From Gracilibacillus halophilus YIM-C55.5 (GTDB lineage: Bacteria; Bacillota; Bacilli; Bacillales; Amphibacillaceae): DNA of 38,061 bases. Positions 8,934-17,569 of the stretch are shown in pieces. The notes beneath the pieces are model-generated. The model was not told the DNA's origin. It was given only the letters and a program-made list of their open reading frames with translations, and ran no database searches. How positions within the stretch are numbered: the stretch's first letter is position 1; the number at the start of each line of letters is the position of its first letter. Both the position numbers and the translations under genes were made by a program. The stretch is from contig NZ_APML01000023.1 in the NCBI RefSeq assembly GCF_000359605.1, forward strand, positions 1-38,061, read 5' to 3'.

Positions 8934-10687
8934 TTAACGAAGTCGTAAATGTAATTCCTTTAACTGTTTCGGATCAACTGCATTTGGCGCATTTGTCATT
9001 AAGTCAGAAGCAGAGGCTGTTTTCGGGAATAAAATCGTATCACGTAAATTGCTTCGTCCTGCTAAGATCATGATCAAACGATCAAAGCCAAAGGCAATAC
9101 CACCATGTGGTGGCGCTCCGTACGCTAGGGCTTCTAATAAGAAACCAAACTGTTCTTCTGCCTCATCCTCAGAAAAACCGAGATGTTTAAACATTTGGTC
9201 CTGCAATTCTTTTTGATAAATACGTAACGAACCGCCACCAAGTTCATAACCATTCAACACAAGATCATATGCTTGTGCACGGACTTCACCTGGATTTGAA
9301 TCTAATTTGTCTAAATCGGCTTCATACGGCATAGTAAATGGATGGTGTGCCGCATGATAACGCCCATCATCTTCATCATATTCTAATAATGGCCAATCGG
9401 TAATCCATAAAAAGGCATATTGGCTCTCATCGATTAAATCATGCTCCTTCGCAAACTTTAGACGAAGTGCTCCCAATGTATCGTATACTACTTGTTTCTT
9501 ATCAGCAACAAAGAATAAGATGTCACCTGCTTTTGCATCTAAAAGTTGGCGGAAGGTGTTCTGCTCTTCTTCAGAAAAGAATTTGGCAATCGGCCTGTTA
9601 ATTGATCAGCCTCTACTTTTAGCCATGCTAATCCTTTAGCACCGTAAATCTTAGCAAAGTCAGTTAAGTCATCTAAATCCTTACGAGAGTATTGTTCTGA
9701 TTTTCCTTGTAAGTTGATCGCACTCACCTTTCCGCCTGACTCAATCGCTTGACGGAATACTTTGAAGCCAGAGTCTTTGACGGTTTCAGACAAGTTGACT
9801 AATTCCATACCAAAGCGAACGTCTGGTTTATCCGATCCGAAGCGCTCCATTGCTTCATCATAAGGCATGCGTGTAAAAGGTGTATTGATATCAATCCCTT
9901 TTACTTCTTTCATGACTTTTTTCATCATTCGTTCCGTCATATCCAAAATATCATCCATAGACATAAATGATGTTTCGATATCGATTTGCGTGAATTCGGG
10001 CTGACGATCTGCTCGTAAGTCTTCATCCCGGAAACAACGAGCGAATTGATAATACTTTTCAAATCCAGACACCATTAATAGTTGCTTGAACAATTGCGGT
10101 GATTGTGGCAATGCATAAAAGTAACCTTCATGAACACGACTCGGTACTAAATAGTCACGCGCGCCTTCTGGTGTACTTTTGGTCAGCATCGGTGTTTCCA
10201 TTTCTAAAAACTCTTCGCTGTTTAAAAATGAGCGAATCGATTGTGTAGTTTGATGACGTAACTTGAATGTCTCTTGCATCTCTTCACGACGCAAATCTAA
10301 ATAACGATACTTCAATCGAACATCTTCAGATACGTCCATATCGTCAGTTAATGAAAATGGTGGTGTCTTCGCTTCATTTAATACAGTAATGTCAGAAGCG
10401 ATCACCTCAATATCCCCTGTTTCAATTTTTGGGTTCACGGTTTCAGAGTCACGCTCTACCACTTTACCTTTCACTTCAAGAACGTATTCGCTTCGAACAC
10501 TATCAGCGGTTGCTAGTGCCTCTTGATCAAATTCTGCATTAAACACAACTTGTACGACACCTGAACGATCTCGCAAGTCGATAAAAATGAGTTCTCCGAG
10601 GTCACGACGCGTTTGTACCCACCCTTTTAATAAAACTTCTTGCTCTACATTCGATTTTCTTATATGTCCTGCTAATGTTCGGTTCAT
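8934..10687 (-). CDS. aspS: Aspartyl-tRNA synthetase AspS (frameshifted in this sequence)
   Basis: AspRS charges tRNA-Asp. The upstream part (10687 to about 9595) has the anticodon-binding OB fold ([22 protein letters not shown]), motif 1, motif 2 ([18 protein letters not shown], residues 216-232) and most of the bacterial GAD insertion domain. After Gly365 the frame is lost. The correct continuation ([11 protein letters not shown], later [14 protein letters not shown] and motif 3 [12 protein letters not shown]) is in another frame down to 8934. One missing C in the CC at about 9594-9595 explains it; the repaired protein is 584 residues, normal for the family. Leu30 matches E. coli AspRS, whereas the nondiscriminating P. 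aeruginosa enzyme has His there. Because the gene is essential, an artefact is the likeliest cause. It is 15 bp downstream of hisS in one operon. Confidence 0.96.
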
Positions 10688-10702
10688 TGTTTGTTGTCCC
10701 CC

Positions 10703-11965
10703 TTATACGATTGCTTTCATATGCTCAGTTAATTGATCAATGGCAACAGTCTCTTGATCGCCAGTTTCCATATTTTTCACCGAAATTTGGTGATTAGCTA
10801 ATTCTTCTTCCCCTAATACCAGCACAAAGCGTGCTTTGAGGCGATCAGCCGCTTTGAATTGTCCTTTAATTTTTCTGTCTTGATAATCCCTGTCAACTTG
10901 AATGCCAGCTATGCGCAAATCATTTACAATTTGAGCTGCTTGTAGATCAGCTTGTTCACCTAAAGAAACGACATAAGCATCAAGTCCTTCTTCAAGCGGT
11001 AATGTCACATTTTCAGCATCTAACGCCATTAATAATCGTTCGATACTTAACGCAAAACCAATGCCTGGTGTTTCAGGTCCACCTAATTCTTCAACAAGCC
11101 CATTATACCGACCGCCACCTGATAATGTAGTGATAGCGCCAAATCCTTCTGCATCGCTCATAATTTCAAAAGCCGTGTGGTTGTAATAATCAAGTCCGCG
11201 AACCAGATTTGGATCGACTTCGTAAGGGATGCCCATCGCGTCTAAATATTGTTTCACTTTGTCAAAATATAAACGTGAATCGTCATTTAAGTAATCTAGG
11301 ATCGCTGGTGCATCAGCCATTTTGGGATGATCTCGGTCTTTTTTACAATCTAGGACACGCAATGGATTTTGTTCTAATCGTGTTTGACAATCGTGACATA
11401 ATTCCGGTTTAACCGGGGCAAAGTGGTCAATTAATGCTTGTCGATGACTTTCGCGACTTTCTTGATCACCTAAGCTATTTAGAACGAGTTTTAGCGATTG
11501 TAAGCCAAGTTCTTTATAACAATTCATCGCTAGGGAAATGACTTCTGCATCAATGGCAGGATCTGAACTACCTAATGCTTCTATCCCAAATTGCACAAAT
11601 TGCCGCATTCTACCTTGTTGAGGACGTTCGTATCTAAACATTGGACCTGTATAAAATAGCTTTGTCGGCTGATTCGGTAAACCATGCATTTTATGTTCAA
11701 CAAACGAACGCACAACAGATGCTGTCCCTTCTGGTCTGAGCGTAATCGACCGCTCGCCTTTATCGAAAAAGGTATACATTTCCTTTTGTACAATATCCGT
11801 TGTATCACCTACACCGCGTTGAAACAATTCAGTATGTTCAAAAATAGGTGTTCGAATTTCTTGATAATGGAATCTTCTACTTAAATCCTTTAATGTTTCT
11901 TCTACGTATTGCCATTTTTCAGTGATTCCTGGCAATAGGTCTTGTGTTCCACGTGGCGCTTTCAT
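10703..11965 (-). CDS. hisS: Histidyl-tRNA synthetase HisS
   Basis: HisRS is a homodimeric class II synthetase that charges tRNA-His. The 420-residue protein has motif 1 near the N-terminus ([16 protein letters not shown]), motif 2 ([15 protein letters not shown]), the histidine-specific loop [15 protein letters not shown], motif 3 ([15 protein letters not shown]) and the C-terminal anticodon-binding domain. The frame is open up to 12052, but ATG 11965 ([13 protein letters not shown]) is the start because AAAGGGGGA precedes it and the sequence there matches the family N-terminus. The extra 29 codons lie in the leader just after the T-box terminator. It heads the hisS-aspS operon and is under the T-box switch at 12040-12310. 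Confidence 0.97.
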   Translation of the reverse strand: MKAPRGTQDLLPGITEKWQYVEETLKDLSRRFHYQEIRTPIFEHTELFQRGVGDTTDIVQKEMYTFFDKGERSITLRPEGTASVVRSFVEHKMHGLPNQPTKLFYTGPMFRYERPQQGRMRQFVQFGIEALGSSDPAIDAEVISLAMNCYKELGLQSLKLVLNSLGDQESRESHRQALIDHFAPVKPELCHDCQTRLEQNPLRVLDCKKDRDHPKMADAPAILDYLNDDSRLYFDKVKQYLDAMGIPYEVDPNLVRGLDYYNHTAFEIMSDAEGFGAITTLSGGGRYNGLVEELGGPETPGIGFALSIERLLMALDAENVTLPLEEGLDAYVVSLGEQADLQAAQIVNDLRIAGIQVDRDYQDRKIKGQFKAADRLKARFVLVLGEEELANHQISVKNMETGDQETVAIDQLTEHMKAIV

Positions 11966-12039
11966 ATCAATGTCCCCCTTTGATTGGTTCATTATGTACT
12001 TATGATGAAAGAGCGTAACCCGCCCGTTTAGTAACATAT

Positions 12040-12072
12040 AAAAAACTCCCATCCCTACAAAAGGGACGAGAG
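12040..12072 (-). terminator. T-box-controlled intrinsic terminator
   Basis: An 11-bp stem with G-U pairs, a 5-nt loop (TTTGT) and a run of six Ts end the leader about 75 nt before the hisS start codon. Its 5' arm overlaps the 3' arm of the antiterminator. Confidence 0.92.
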
Positions 12073-12310
12073 TTCACCCGTGTTGCCACCCTAGTTGAAG
12101 CGTCCCATCATACATTGACACTTCCACTTACACAGTTAACGCCTGCCTACGTTTATACCTACTATCCTTTCGATATAAAGCTTCCAGAATGTTTTTCGTT
12201 AAGTCATCTAGTAAGGATTCTTCCAGCCTAGAAATCCTCTCTCTTGCCTAGTGTTTCTTAACTACTCTTTCCTTCATAAGCCTTGATCATATCCGATTGG
12301 AAACTCAATT
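12040..12310 (-). promoter_or_regulatory. T-box leader of hisS-aspS, specifier read as AAC (Asn)
   Basis: T-box leaders sense uncharged tRNA and switch a terminator off. The T-box sequence AGGGTGGCAAC is at 12082-12092 (minus strand). The terminator pairs CTCTCGTCCCT (12062-12072) with AGGGATGGGAG (12046-12056) and is followed by six Ts. The competing antiterminator uses GGGACG (12101-12106) with CGTCCC. In Stem I, GTTAAG pairs with CTTAAC and is followed by the loop GAAAAACA. By analogy with the glyQS loop, the specifier is AAC at 12191-12193 (Asn). The tRNA-end-binding bulge TGGC requires discriminator G, which fits tRNA-Asn or tRNA-Asp but not tRNA-His (C73). The T-box itself is certain; the specifier is inferred. 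Confidence 0.95.
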
Positions 12311-12316
12311 GCTTAT

Positions 12317-12346
12317 ATCATAATCGTTTCGAAATAGGTTTGTCAA
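12317..12346 (-). promoter_or_regulatory. Sigma-A promoter of hisS-aspS
   Basis: The minus strand has a consensus TTGACA (12341-12346), an 18-bp spacer and TATGAT (12317-12322), directly upstream of the T-box Stem I and only about 30 bp past the end of the AraC-type gene. Confidence 0.85.
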
Positions 12347-12374
12347 GTTGAAACTTTACAGAAGACATAAGAAA

Positions 12375-13253
12375 CTATTTTCGTTTACTTTTACGATATT
12401 GATTCGGTGTAACACCTACATGATTTTTAAATCGACGAATAAAACTTGATGCTGATTGAAACCCTACATATTCTGCAATTTGCTGTACTGTTAAATTTTT
12501 ATAATGTAACATTTTCATCGCTTCAAACATTCTTCGCTGTAAAATATACTCTTGAACGGTCACGCCAAATTCCTTTTTAAAAAAATGACAGAGATAATAT
12601 TTATTAAAATGCAATTTGTCAGCTAGGTCATCCAATTTCCAGTCTTTATTCCAGATCTCATTCATCGCTTGAATAATGTTATCGTGAGGCGATAATTGAT
12701 CTGAACTATTTACTTTTAGTGATTGAGGCTGTAGTTGTTCTCTCTCCTCCATTTCTCGACAAAGGAACAATAATAATTGGAGTAAATAAATCTCTATCGC
12801 TGACTGTTGCATCCATCGCTTTGGATGATTTGTTTCTTCTATTAATGCATCAAACAGTGGTTGTATATGATCTGTTTGCCAAATAAAGGCATTCCACATT
12901 AAATGAGGTGAAGATAAGGATTCGAATAAGTGTTGAAATTGATTCATAATAGTATGCTGCATTGAAAAGAAATCATCTGTAAACATGACAACCACACGTT
13001 CATAAACTGTATGTTCAGGTAAATATACGCGGTGAAACTCAGAGCTTTTAAACAGCAAGATTGAATCTTTTTTGAGTGAATATACTTTATCTTCAAATAT
13101 ATAACGTGCTTTACCTGCCTTTAACCAAACGATTTCATAACCAGAATGATAATGATAGTTTGTTGGAATATTCCGGTCCGTTTTATATTGAATCAGAAAC
13201 CCTGGCACGTGTTCTTTAACCGCATATACCTCTGATGAATCAGCACGATCCAT
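12375..13253 (-). CDS. AraC-family transcriptional regulator with cupin sensor domain
   Basis: This 292-residue regulator has an N-terminal cupin-like sensor (HYHSGYEIVWLKAGKARYIFEDKVY, residues about 34-60). The C-terminal AraC DNA-binding domain carries two helix-turn-helix units: WKLDDLADKLHFNKYYLCHFF, and TVQQIAEYVGFQSASSFIRRF followed by GVTPNQYR. It is the last gene of a three-gene run after the lipoprotein and pectinesterase genes (28-bp gap). It is most likely the local activator responding to a pectin-derived sugar; the inducer is unknown. GAGGTGA lies upstream of ATG 13253. No terminator is visible between its stop and the hisS promoter, so read-through into the T-box leader is possible. 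It is absent from the equivalent place in B. subtilis, which suggests acquisition. Confidence 0.9.
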   Translation of the reverse strand: MDRADSSEVYAVKEHVPGFLIQYKTDRNIPTNYHYHSGYEIVWLKAGKARYIFEDKVYSLKKDSILLFKSSEFHRVYLPEHTVYERVVVMFTDDFFSMQHTIMNQFQHLFESLSSPHLMWNAFIWQTDHIQPLFDALIEETNHPKRWMQQSAIEIYLLQLLLFLCREMEEREQLQPQSLKVNSSDQLSPHDNIIQAMNEIWNKDWKLDDLADKLHFNKYYLCHFFKKEFGVTVQEYILQRRMFEAMKMLHYKNLTVQQIAEYVGFQSASSFIRRFKNHVGVTPNQYRKSKRK

Positions 13254-13281
13254 AACTTCACCTCAAATCATATCAACTATC

Positions 13282-14271
13282 TCAAGGCTTACACTTTTCT
13301 TCCAACACATTGTATACACATTCTGCTTCAGCTTGTGTTAATTCTCGTCTGTTTACATGATCAGCCGTTCCAGGTCCCTTGTTTTTATATTCAAACAACC
13401 GAGCCGTCATAGGAGAAAAACCTTTCATTACTGTCCAACCTTCGTCCTTAATATGATGATCTAAGAAACATTCATAAAACAACACACTTGCTTGAGCTTC
13501 TGGATCTCCCCCTGGATGCCATGGTCTACCTAAATAAACAGTACGATCACCCATTTTATTTGACTGTTTTTTTATATGACATCGGTAAAACAAGAACCCA
13601 TATGCTGTATAAACTGACGTGCTGGCAGCTGTCACAAAACCATTGGTATTCTGTTCAAAGCGATCCAAGGAAATAATGTCACAATGATCGAAAAAAGCTT
13701 GCCCAGCTCCAAAAATAAAGTCGACCGCTCCTTCAATCACACACCGATCAAGAAAATGGGTTCCTTTATCAAGTAATAATGTATCTTGGTAGCTAGAAAA
13801 GCGACAGTTTTTTAAAACTGTTTGATTACTTTCTCCAGCTGTACGAAAACTAACTGCCTGTAAGCCATCAATTTTTGTCGGATGATCATCACTTTTTTGA
13901 TATTCTTGTAAATAGTCAAAATGGTTTTGAAATGTAAGGTTTATAGCGGTAAAGCCTTGTTTATTAATTATAACACTTGCACTATCAAATGTACCATATT
14001 TTGTACCGTCAGCTTTCATTGTGCCACTGGCAGTGTTGTGAGTAATCACCGTTTGATCTCGGTCTTCTCCGATTATGGTTACATCGGGGTAATCAACCAT
14101 TATTTTTTCGTCATATCGCCCTTTCTTGACTAAAATTACACTATTTGATCCTAGATGATCAATCGCTTGTTGTATAGACGAAAATACATCAACGTCCAGT
14201 GTTTGGTCCAGAGATTTATGATCCACAATACCATCATATCTTGTTTCGCTATCTAATGTATGTCCTTTCAT
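13282..14271 (-). CDS. Pectinesterase (carbohydrate esterase family 8), cytoplasmic
   Basis: Pectin methylesterase removes methyl groups from galacturonate units of pectin, giving methanol and free carboxylates. The 329-residue protein is a CE8 right-handed beta-helix. Active-site signatures are QAVSFRTAG (Gln139), SSYQDTLL (Gln162, Asp163), VDFIFG (Asp184) and YLGRPW (Arg249, Trp251), with the GFTAINLTFQN strand at residues 106-116. I start it at ATG 14271 because AAGGAGG lies just upstream. The frame is open to 14364, but that overlaps the preceding gene. There is no signal peptide, so it probably acts inside the cell on imported methylated oligogalacturonides, a logical partner for the adjacent binding lipoprotein. 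Confidence 0.93.
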   Translation of the reverse strand: MKGHTLDSETRYDGIVDHKSLDQTLDVDVFSSIQQAIDHLGSNSVILVKKGRYDEKIMVDYPDVTIIGEDRDQTVITHNTASGTMKADGTKYGTFDSASVIINKQGFTAINLTFQNHFDYLQEYQKSDDHPTKIDGLQAVSFRTAGESNQTVLKNCRFSSYQDTLLLDKGTHFLDRCVIEGAVDFIFGAGQAFFDHCDIISLDRFEQNTNGFVTAASTSVYTAYGFLFYRCHIKKQSNKMGDRTVYLGRPWHPGGDPEAQASVLFYECFLDHHIKDEGWTVMKGFSPMTARLFEYKNKGPGTADHVNRRELTQAEAECVYNVLEEKCKP

Positions 14272-14290
14272 ATTTACCTCCTTATTGTTC

Positions 14291-15778
14291 TTAATGTGTG
14301 GCACTATATGCTTCATTATATTCTTGAATGATGTTCTCACCACCTTCATCCACCCACTTATCAACCTCTTGCTGAAAGCCTACTCCGTCAATCTCTCCTA
14401 ACATATACTGATTTGTGGCGTCATCGATAATTTGTTGAAGTGCCTCACCCTTCTCTCCATAGGTTTCTGAATCGAATGCAACCGTAGGATCATGAATTAG
14501 TATTTCATTATTATCTAAAGTTTGTCGATATTGTTTTTCATATAAATCATTGACTGGATAGGGTTCTAACCCATCAACAGTTGAATCATCACCAATAATA
14601 ATCCCCATTAACGGACGAACATTTTGCTCAAATGAAGCTTCAACGTCTTCACCTTGTAATCGTTTTGCTTGACCATTGACGACCTCATAATGCTCCCCTT
14701 CTATACCATAAGACAATAAATTATAAATTTCTGGATTCATTAAATGATTAAAAACTTCTAATGTTTCTTTCAAATCCTCTTCTGTTGGATTAGAAGCCTT
14801 TGGAAATAATACTACGGAACCATATCCAGCTGTGGACCAAGTTCCTGGTTCTCCACCTGGTTTGGAGATACGATTTTCTACATCTAATTCGGCGTTAGGA
14901 TTTGCTTCTTGCAACTTATCTTGAAAACCAACTGCATTACATAAACAGCCAACGATCGCCCCTGCCGTTCCATTTGTTAGCATATTCGTCTGATCTGTTT
15001 TACTTGTAACTGGGAAATCTTGATTAACGAGTTCGTTATCTCTTAATTTTTTAAAGAAATCCATGGTTTCTGTATATTCAGGAAACATGAATTCTGGTTG
15101 AAGTTTTCCATTTTGTTCACCCCAATTATTCGGTGTTTCAAAATAAGAACTTACAAATTTAAACCCTCCATAAACTAAGTCACTATTAACAGCTACGCCA
15201 ATTGTGTCATCTTCTCCATTTCCATCTGGATCATCTTCTGTGAAAGCACGAAACATCTCATACAAATCATCAGTTGTATTTGGTGCATCAATCCCTAAAT
15301 GATCTGCCCAATCTTTGCGATAGATTAATCCCCACCTTGACATCGGACGTCCGGAATATAAAGTGAAAATCTTCCCATTTACTGCCGTATTCTCTAATAC
15401 GACTGAATCTAGATTGCTTAAATACTCATATTCTTCTAAATAAGGGCCGATTTCCCAATATTCTTCTTCTGTTAACGAATCTTTCATTTTGTTAAATGAT
15501 TCCTCATTTTTCACAAACATGGCTCGTGGATAAGATTCAGTAGCAATCGCTGTATTCATTTTCTCATCGTATACATCATCTGGTACCCACGTAATATCTA
15601 ATTGAACACCTGCTTTTTCTTCTACTTTCTCAATAATTGGACTGTCCTCTGATACTTGTGCCGTATGGAGATTCGCCATAATGCTAATTGCTTCTGTTTC
15701 ATTTGTACTTGATGAACTGGAACAACCAGCAATAAACCAAAGCACGAATAGGATAACAATCCACCTTGTTTTCCCCAT
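14291..15778 (-). CDS. ABC transporter substrate-binding lipoprotein (carbohydrate type)
   Basis: This 495-residue protein has a lipoprotein signal sequence (MGKTRWIVILFVLWFIAGC, lipobox IAGC, Cys19) followed by a Ser/Thr linker and a large periplasmic-binding-protein fold. Its overall character (WGLIYRKDWADHLGI, DPDGNGEDDTIGV) is that of the LplA/YtcQ-like oligosaccharide-binding family. DPDGNGEDD resembles the calcium-binding loop often seen in that family. ATG 15778 is preferred because it follows AAGGGTGAG at good spacing; GTG 15787 overlaps that site. No permease or ATPase gene is adjacent, so partners must lie elsewhere. It is first in the run with pectinesterase and AraC, so uptake of pectin oligosaccharides is inferred, not shown. 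Confidence 0.88.
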   Translation of the reverse strand: MGKTRWIVILFVLWFIAGCSSSSSTNETEAISIMANLHTAQVSEDSPIIEKVEEKAGVQLDITWVPDDVYDEKMNTAIATESYPRAMFVKNEESFNKMKDSLTEEEYWEIGPYLEEYEYLSNLDSVVLENTAVNGKIFTLYSGRPMSRWGLIYRKDWADHLGIDAPNTTDDLYEMFRAFTEDDPDGNGEDDTIGVAVNSDLVYGGFKFVSSYFETPNNWGEQNGKLQPEFMFPEYTETMDFFKKLRDNELVNQDFPVTSKTDQTNMLTNGTAGAIVGCLCNAVGFQDKLQEANPNAELDVENRISKPGGEPGTWSTAGYGSVVLFPKASNPTEEDLKETLEVFNHLMNPEIYNLLSYGIEGEHYEVVNGQAKRLQGEDVEASFEQNVRPLMGIIIGDDSTVDGLEPYPVNDLYEKQYRQTLDNNEILIHDPTVAFDSETYGEKGEALQQIIDDATNQYMLGEIDGVGFQQEVDKWVDEGGENIIQEYNEAYSATH

Positions 15779-15810
15779 TTCACTCACCCTTTCAATTAAT
15801 TTTCGCTATA

Positions 15811-15825
15811 AGTAAGCGATTACAT
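15811..15825 (-). promoter_or_regulatory. CcpA cre site at the pectin operon promoter
   Basis: ATGTAATCGCTTACT on the minus strand fits the cre consensus WTGNAANCGNWNNCW at every fixed position. It lies a few bases downstream of the predicted start site, the classic position for catabolite repression. Confidence 0.75.
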
Positions 15826-15835
15826 AATTGAGGTT

Positions 15836-15841
15836 ATCATA
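15836..15841 (-). promoter_or_regulatory. -10 element of pectin operon promoter
   Basis: TATGAT on the minus strand lies about 60 bp upstream of the lipoprotein ATG. The hexamer at the -35 position (AACGGA) is poor, which suggests dependence on an activator such as the AraC protein encoded in the operon. Confidence 0.5.
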
Positions 15842-15900
15842 CGCTTTCGGTTTTTCCATCCGTTTACATTGTTCTTTTTGTGTGCCGAAATTGCGATAGT

Positions 15901-16065
15901 TTAACCTCGATGACTCCATTTTCTTTTTAAACCATTCGATATACCGAATTGAGCTGATAAATTATGTTTTATGGTTGAAGTCTGGATGTCTTGATATTTA
16001 GTGAAGTGCATGATTTTTAATTCATCTTGTAATTGATGAGGACGAAAACGAGGATCTATATGCAT
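15901..16065 (-). CDS. Small conserved-looking ORF of 54 residues, unknown function
   Basis: I read this ORF by hand; it starts MHIDPRFRPHQLQDEL and ends KRKWSHRG before TAA. ATG 16065 is preceded by AAGGTGAT at ideal spacing. The composition is normal for a cytoplasmic basic protein; no membrane segment, cysteine motif or recognised domain is visible. It is divergent from the amidase gene. B. subtilis has a short gene (yrzK, as I recall) at the equivalent place between hisS and yrvJ, so it may be the orthologue that stayed with the backbone; I could not test this. The ribosome-binding site and protein-like sequence make it more than chance, but expression is unproven. Confidence 0.6.
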   Translation of the reverse strand: MHIDPRFRPHQLQDELKIMHFTKYQDIQTSTIKHNLSAQFGISNGLKRKWSHRG

Positions 16066-16150
16066 AGCATCACCTTATTTCTTTCATTTCATCATCGTGT
16101 TCGATATGATATAAATAGCGATAGGATTGTTTTTTAAGGGAGCGATTGAA

Positions 16151-17041
16151 TTGGGAACGAAAAAGATGATAGCAGTAATTATTGTTAGTATTTCTTTTAT
16201 TTTCTCCATTGCTACGATCATTTATGCAAAGGAAGCAGAAATTGAAGGAACACATTTAAATGTTCGCAGCGGTCCCGGAAGTAACTATGAGATGATTGAT
16301 CAAGTCAATCCACCCGAAAGTTATAACGTGCTTGATCAACAAGGAAACTGGGTACAAATTGATATCAATAGCACGGAAGGTTGGGTGCATCAAGATTATG
16401 TTACTATAAGTGAAGATCACGAAGATACGCAACAAGGAAGTACCACTACACCTTCATCGGATGCAGACCAATCATCAAATCACCAAAGATCAGAAAGTAT
16501 ATCAGACAAGCTCATTGTCATCGATCCAGGACATGGCGGAAGAGATGTAGGAGCTATCGGTGCTAGTGGGAATTATGAAAGTACTTATACATTGACTACA
16601 GCCAACGTACTAAAACAGAGGTTAGAAGCATTAGGAGCCGAGGTCATTCTCACAAGAACCGAGGACCGCTTTATTCCATTAACCAGCCGTGTAACAATTG
16701 CCAATACAAAGCAAGCCGATTTATTTTTAAGCCTTCATTATAACAGTACACCTGAATTACCAAATGTAACAGGTGCTGGAACTTATTATTATAGCGATCG
16801 GGATAAGCAACTTGCAGAAGATGTTCAATTCTTTATGGTATCACAGACTGGTATGAATGACAGAGGCGTCCAGCAAGAGGATTTACAAGTGTTACGGACC
16901 AATCATCGGCCCTCCCTATTATTAGAACTTGGATTTATCTCGAATCAAGAAGAAGAACATAATATTCAATCTAAAGCATATTTGGATCAAATGAGCCGAG
17001 GTATCACGAAAGGTATCCATCAATACTTTCAATCAAGCTAA
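16151..17041 (+). CDS. Secreted N-acetylmuramoyl-L-alanine amidase with SH3b domain (YrvJ-like)
   Basis: The enzyme cleaves the amide between MurNAc and L-Ala in peptidoglycan. The 296-residue protein has an N-terminal signal segment ending near IIYAKEA and one bacterial SH3 domain (THLNVRSGPGSNYEMI to GWVHQDYV, about residues 34-84). A Ser/Thr linker and an Amidase_3 catalytic domain follow. The zinc ligands appear to be His128 (DPGHGG), Glu143 (NYES) and His196 (SLHYN), with catalytic Glu259 in LLLELGF. The start is TTG 16151 with AAGGGAG 8 nt upstream; the frame extends to another TTG at 16127 that lacks a site. B. subtilis YrvJ has more SH3b copies, so this is a shortened version at the same place in the genome. 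Confidence 0.9.
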   Translation: MGTKKMIAVIIVSISFIFSIATIIYAKEAEIEGTHLNVRSGPGSNYEMIDQVNPPESYNVLDQQGNWVQIDINSTEGWVHQDYVTISEDHEDTQQGSTTTPSSDADQSSNHQRSESISDKLIVIDPGHGGRDVGAIGASGNYESTYTLTTANVLKQRLEALGAEVILTRTEDRFIPLTSRVTIANTKQADLFLSLHYNSTPELPNVTGAGTYYYSDRDKQLAEDVQFFMVSQTGMNDRGVQQEDLQVLRTNHRPSLLLELGFISNQEEEHNIQSKAYLDQMSRGITKGIHQYFQSS

Positions 17042-17045
17042 AACA

Positions 17046-17089
17046 TGCACCCTAACGAACTACTTATCTATTGTCCTCGTTAGGGTGCA
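17046..17089. terminator. Bidirectional terminator between amidase and dtd
   Basis: TGCACCCTAACGA (17046-17058) and TCGTTAGGGTGCA (17077-17089) form a perfect 13-bp stem between the two converging genes. Confidence 0.85.
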
Positions 17090-17098
17090 CATGTATGT

Positions 17099-17545
17099 TT
17101 ATCGGTCCTGGGAATCTAAAATCATCGTGACTGGCCCTACGTTCGTTAGTGAAACGTTCATCATTTCCCCAAAGGATCCAGTTTCAACCGTCACACCTTC
17201 GTTTTTTAATTTTTCATTAAATTGCTCATATAATCCGTGTGCTTGTTCCGGTTTTGCTGCTTGCATAAAATTAGGGCGTCGTCCTTTGCGATAATCTCCA
17301 TATAAAGTAAACTGCGAAATCGAAAGCACACTACCACCTATATCTTTTAACGATACATTCATTTTACCTTGATCATCTTCAAACAAACGAAGATTTACGA
17401 TTTTATTTACTAAAAAGTCAATATCTTCTTCACGATCATCATGCGTGATCCCAACAAATGCGACATACCCCTGTTGAATATCTCCTACCGTTTGTTCGTT
17501 TACTACGACGTTTGCTTGATTGGTACGTTGTAATACAACTTTCAT
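17099..17545 (-). CDS. dtd: D-aminoacyl-tRNA deacylase Dtd
   Basis: Dtd hydrolyses D-amino acids (and glycine) wrongly attached to tRNA, a chiral proofreading step. The 148-residue protein matches family length. It has the SQFTLYGD motif at residues 77-84 and the Gly-cisPro motif at 137-138. In the latter, most homologues read NxGPVT with Asp at the second position, whereas this one has Val (TNVGPVT); the Gly-Pro itself is intact. It lies 24 bp downstream of relA on the minus strand, as in B. subtilis, and is probably co-transcribed with it. Confidence 0.95.
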   Translation of the reverse strand: MKVVLQRTNQANVVVNEQTVGDIQQGYVAFVGITHDDREEDIDFLVNKIVNLRLFEDDQGKMNVSLKDIGGSVLSISQFTLYGDYRKGRRPNFMQAAKPEQAHGLYEQFNEKLKNEGVTVETGSFGEMMNVSLTNVGPVTMILDSQDR

Positions 17546-17569
17546 TGCTCGATCTTCCTTTTAAACATT

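Noticed and set aside
11966..12052. N-terminal extension of hisS from 12052
   Set aside because: It falls in the leader immediately after the T-box terminator; ATG 11965 has the ribosome-binding site and the family N-terminus.
14272..14364. N-terminal extension of the pectinesterase from 14364
   Set aside because: It overlaps the end of the lipoprotein gene, has no ribosome-binding site and adds residues not typical of CE8; ATG 14271 has a strong site.
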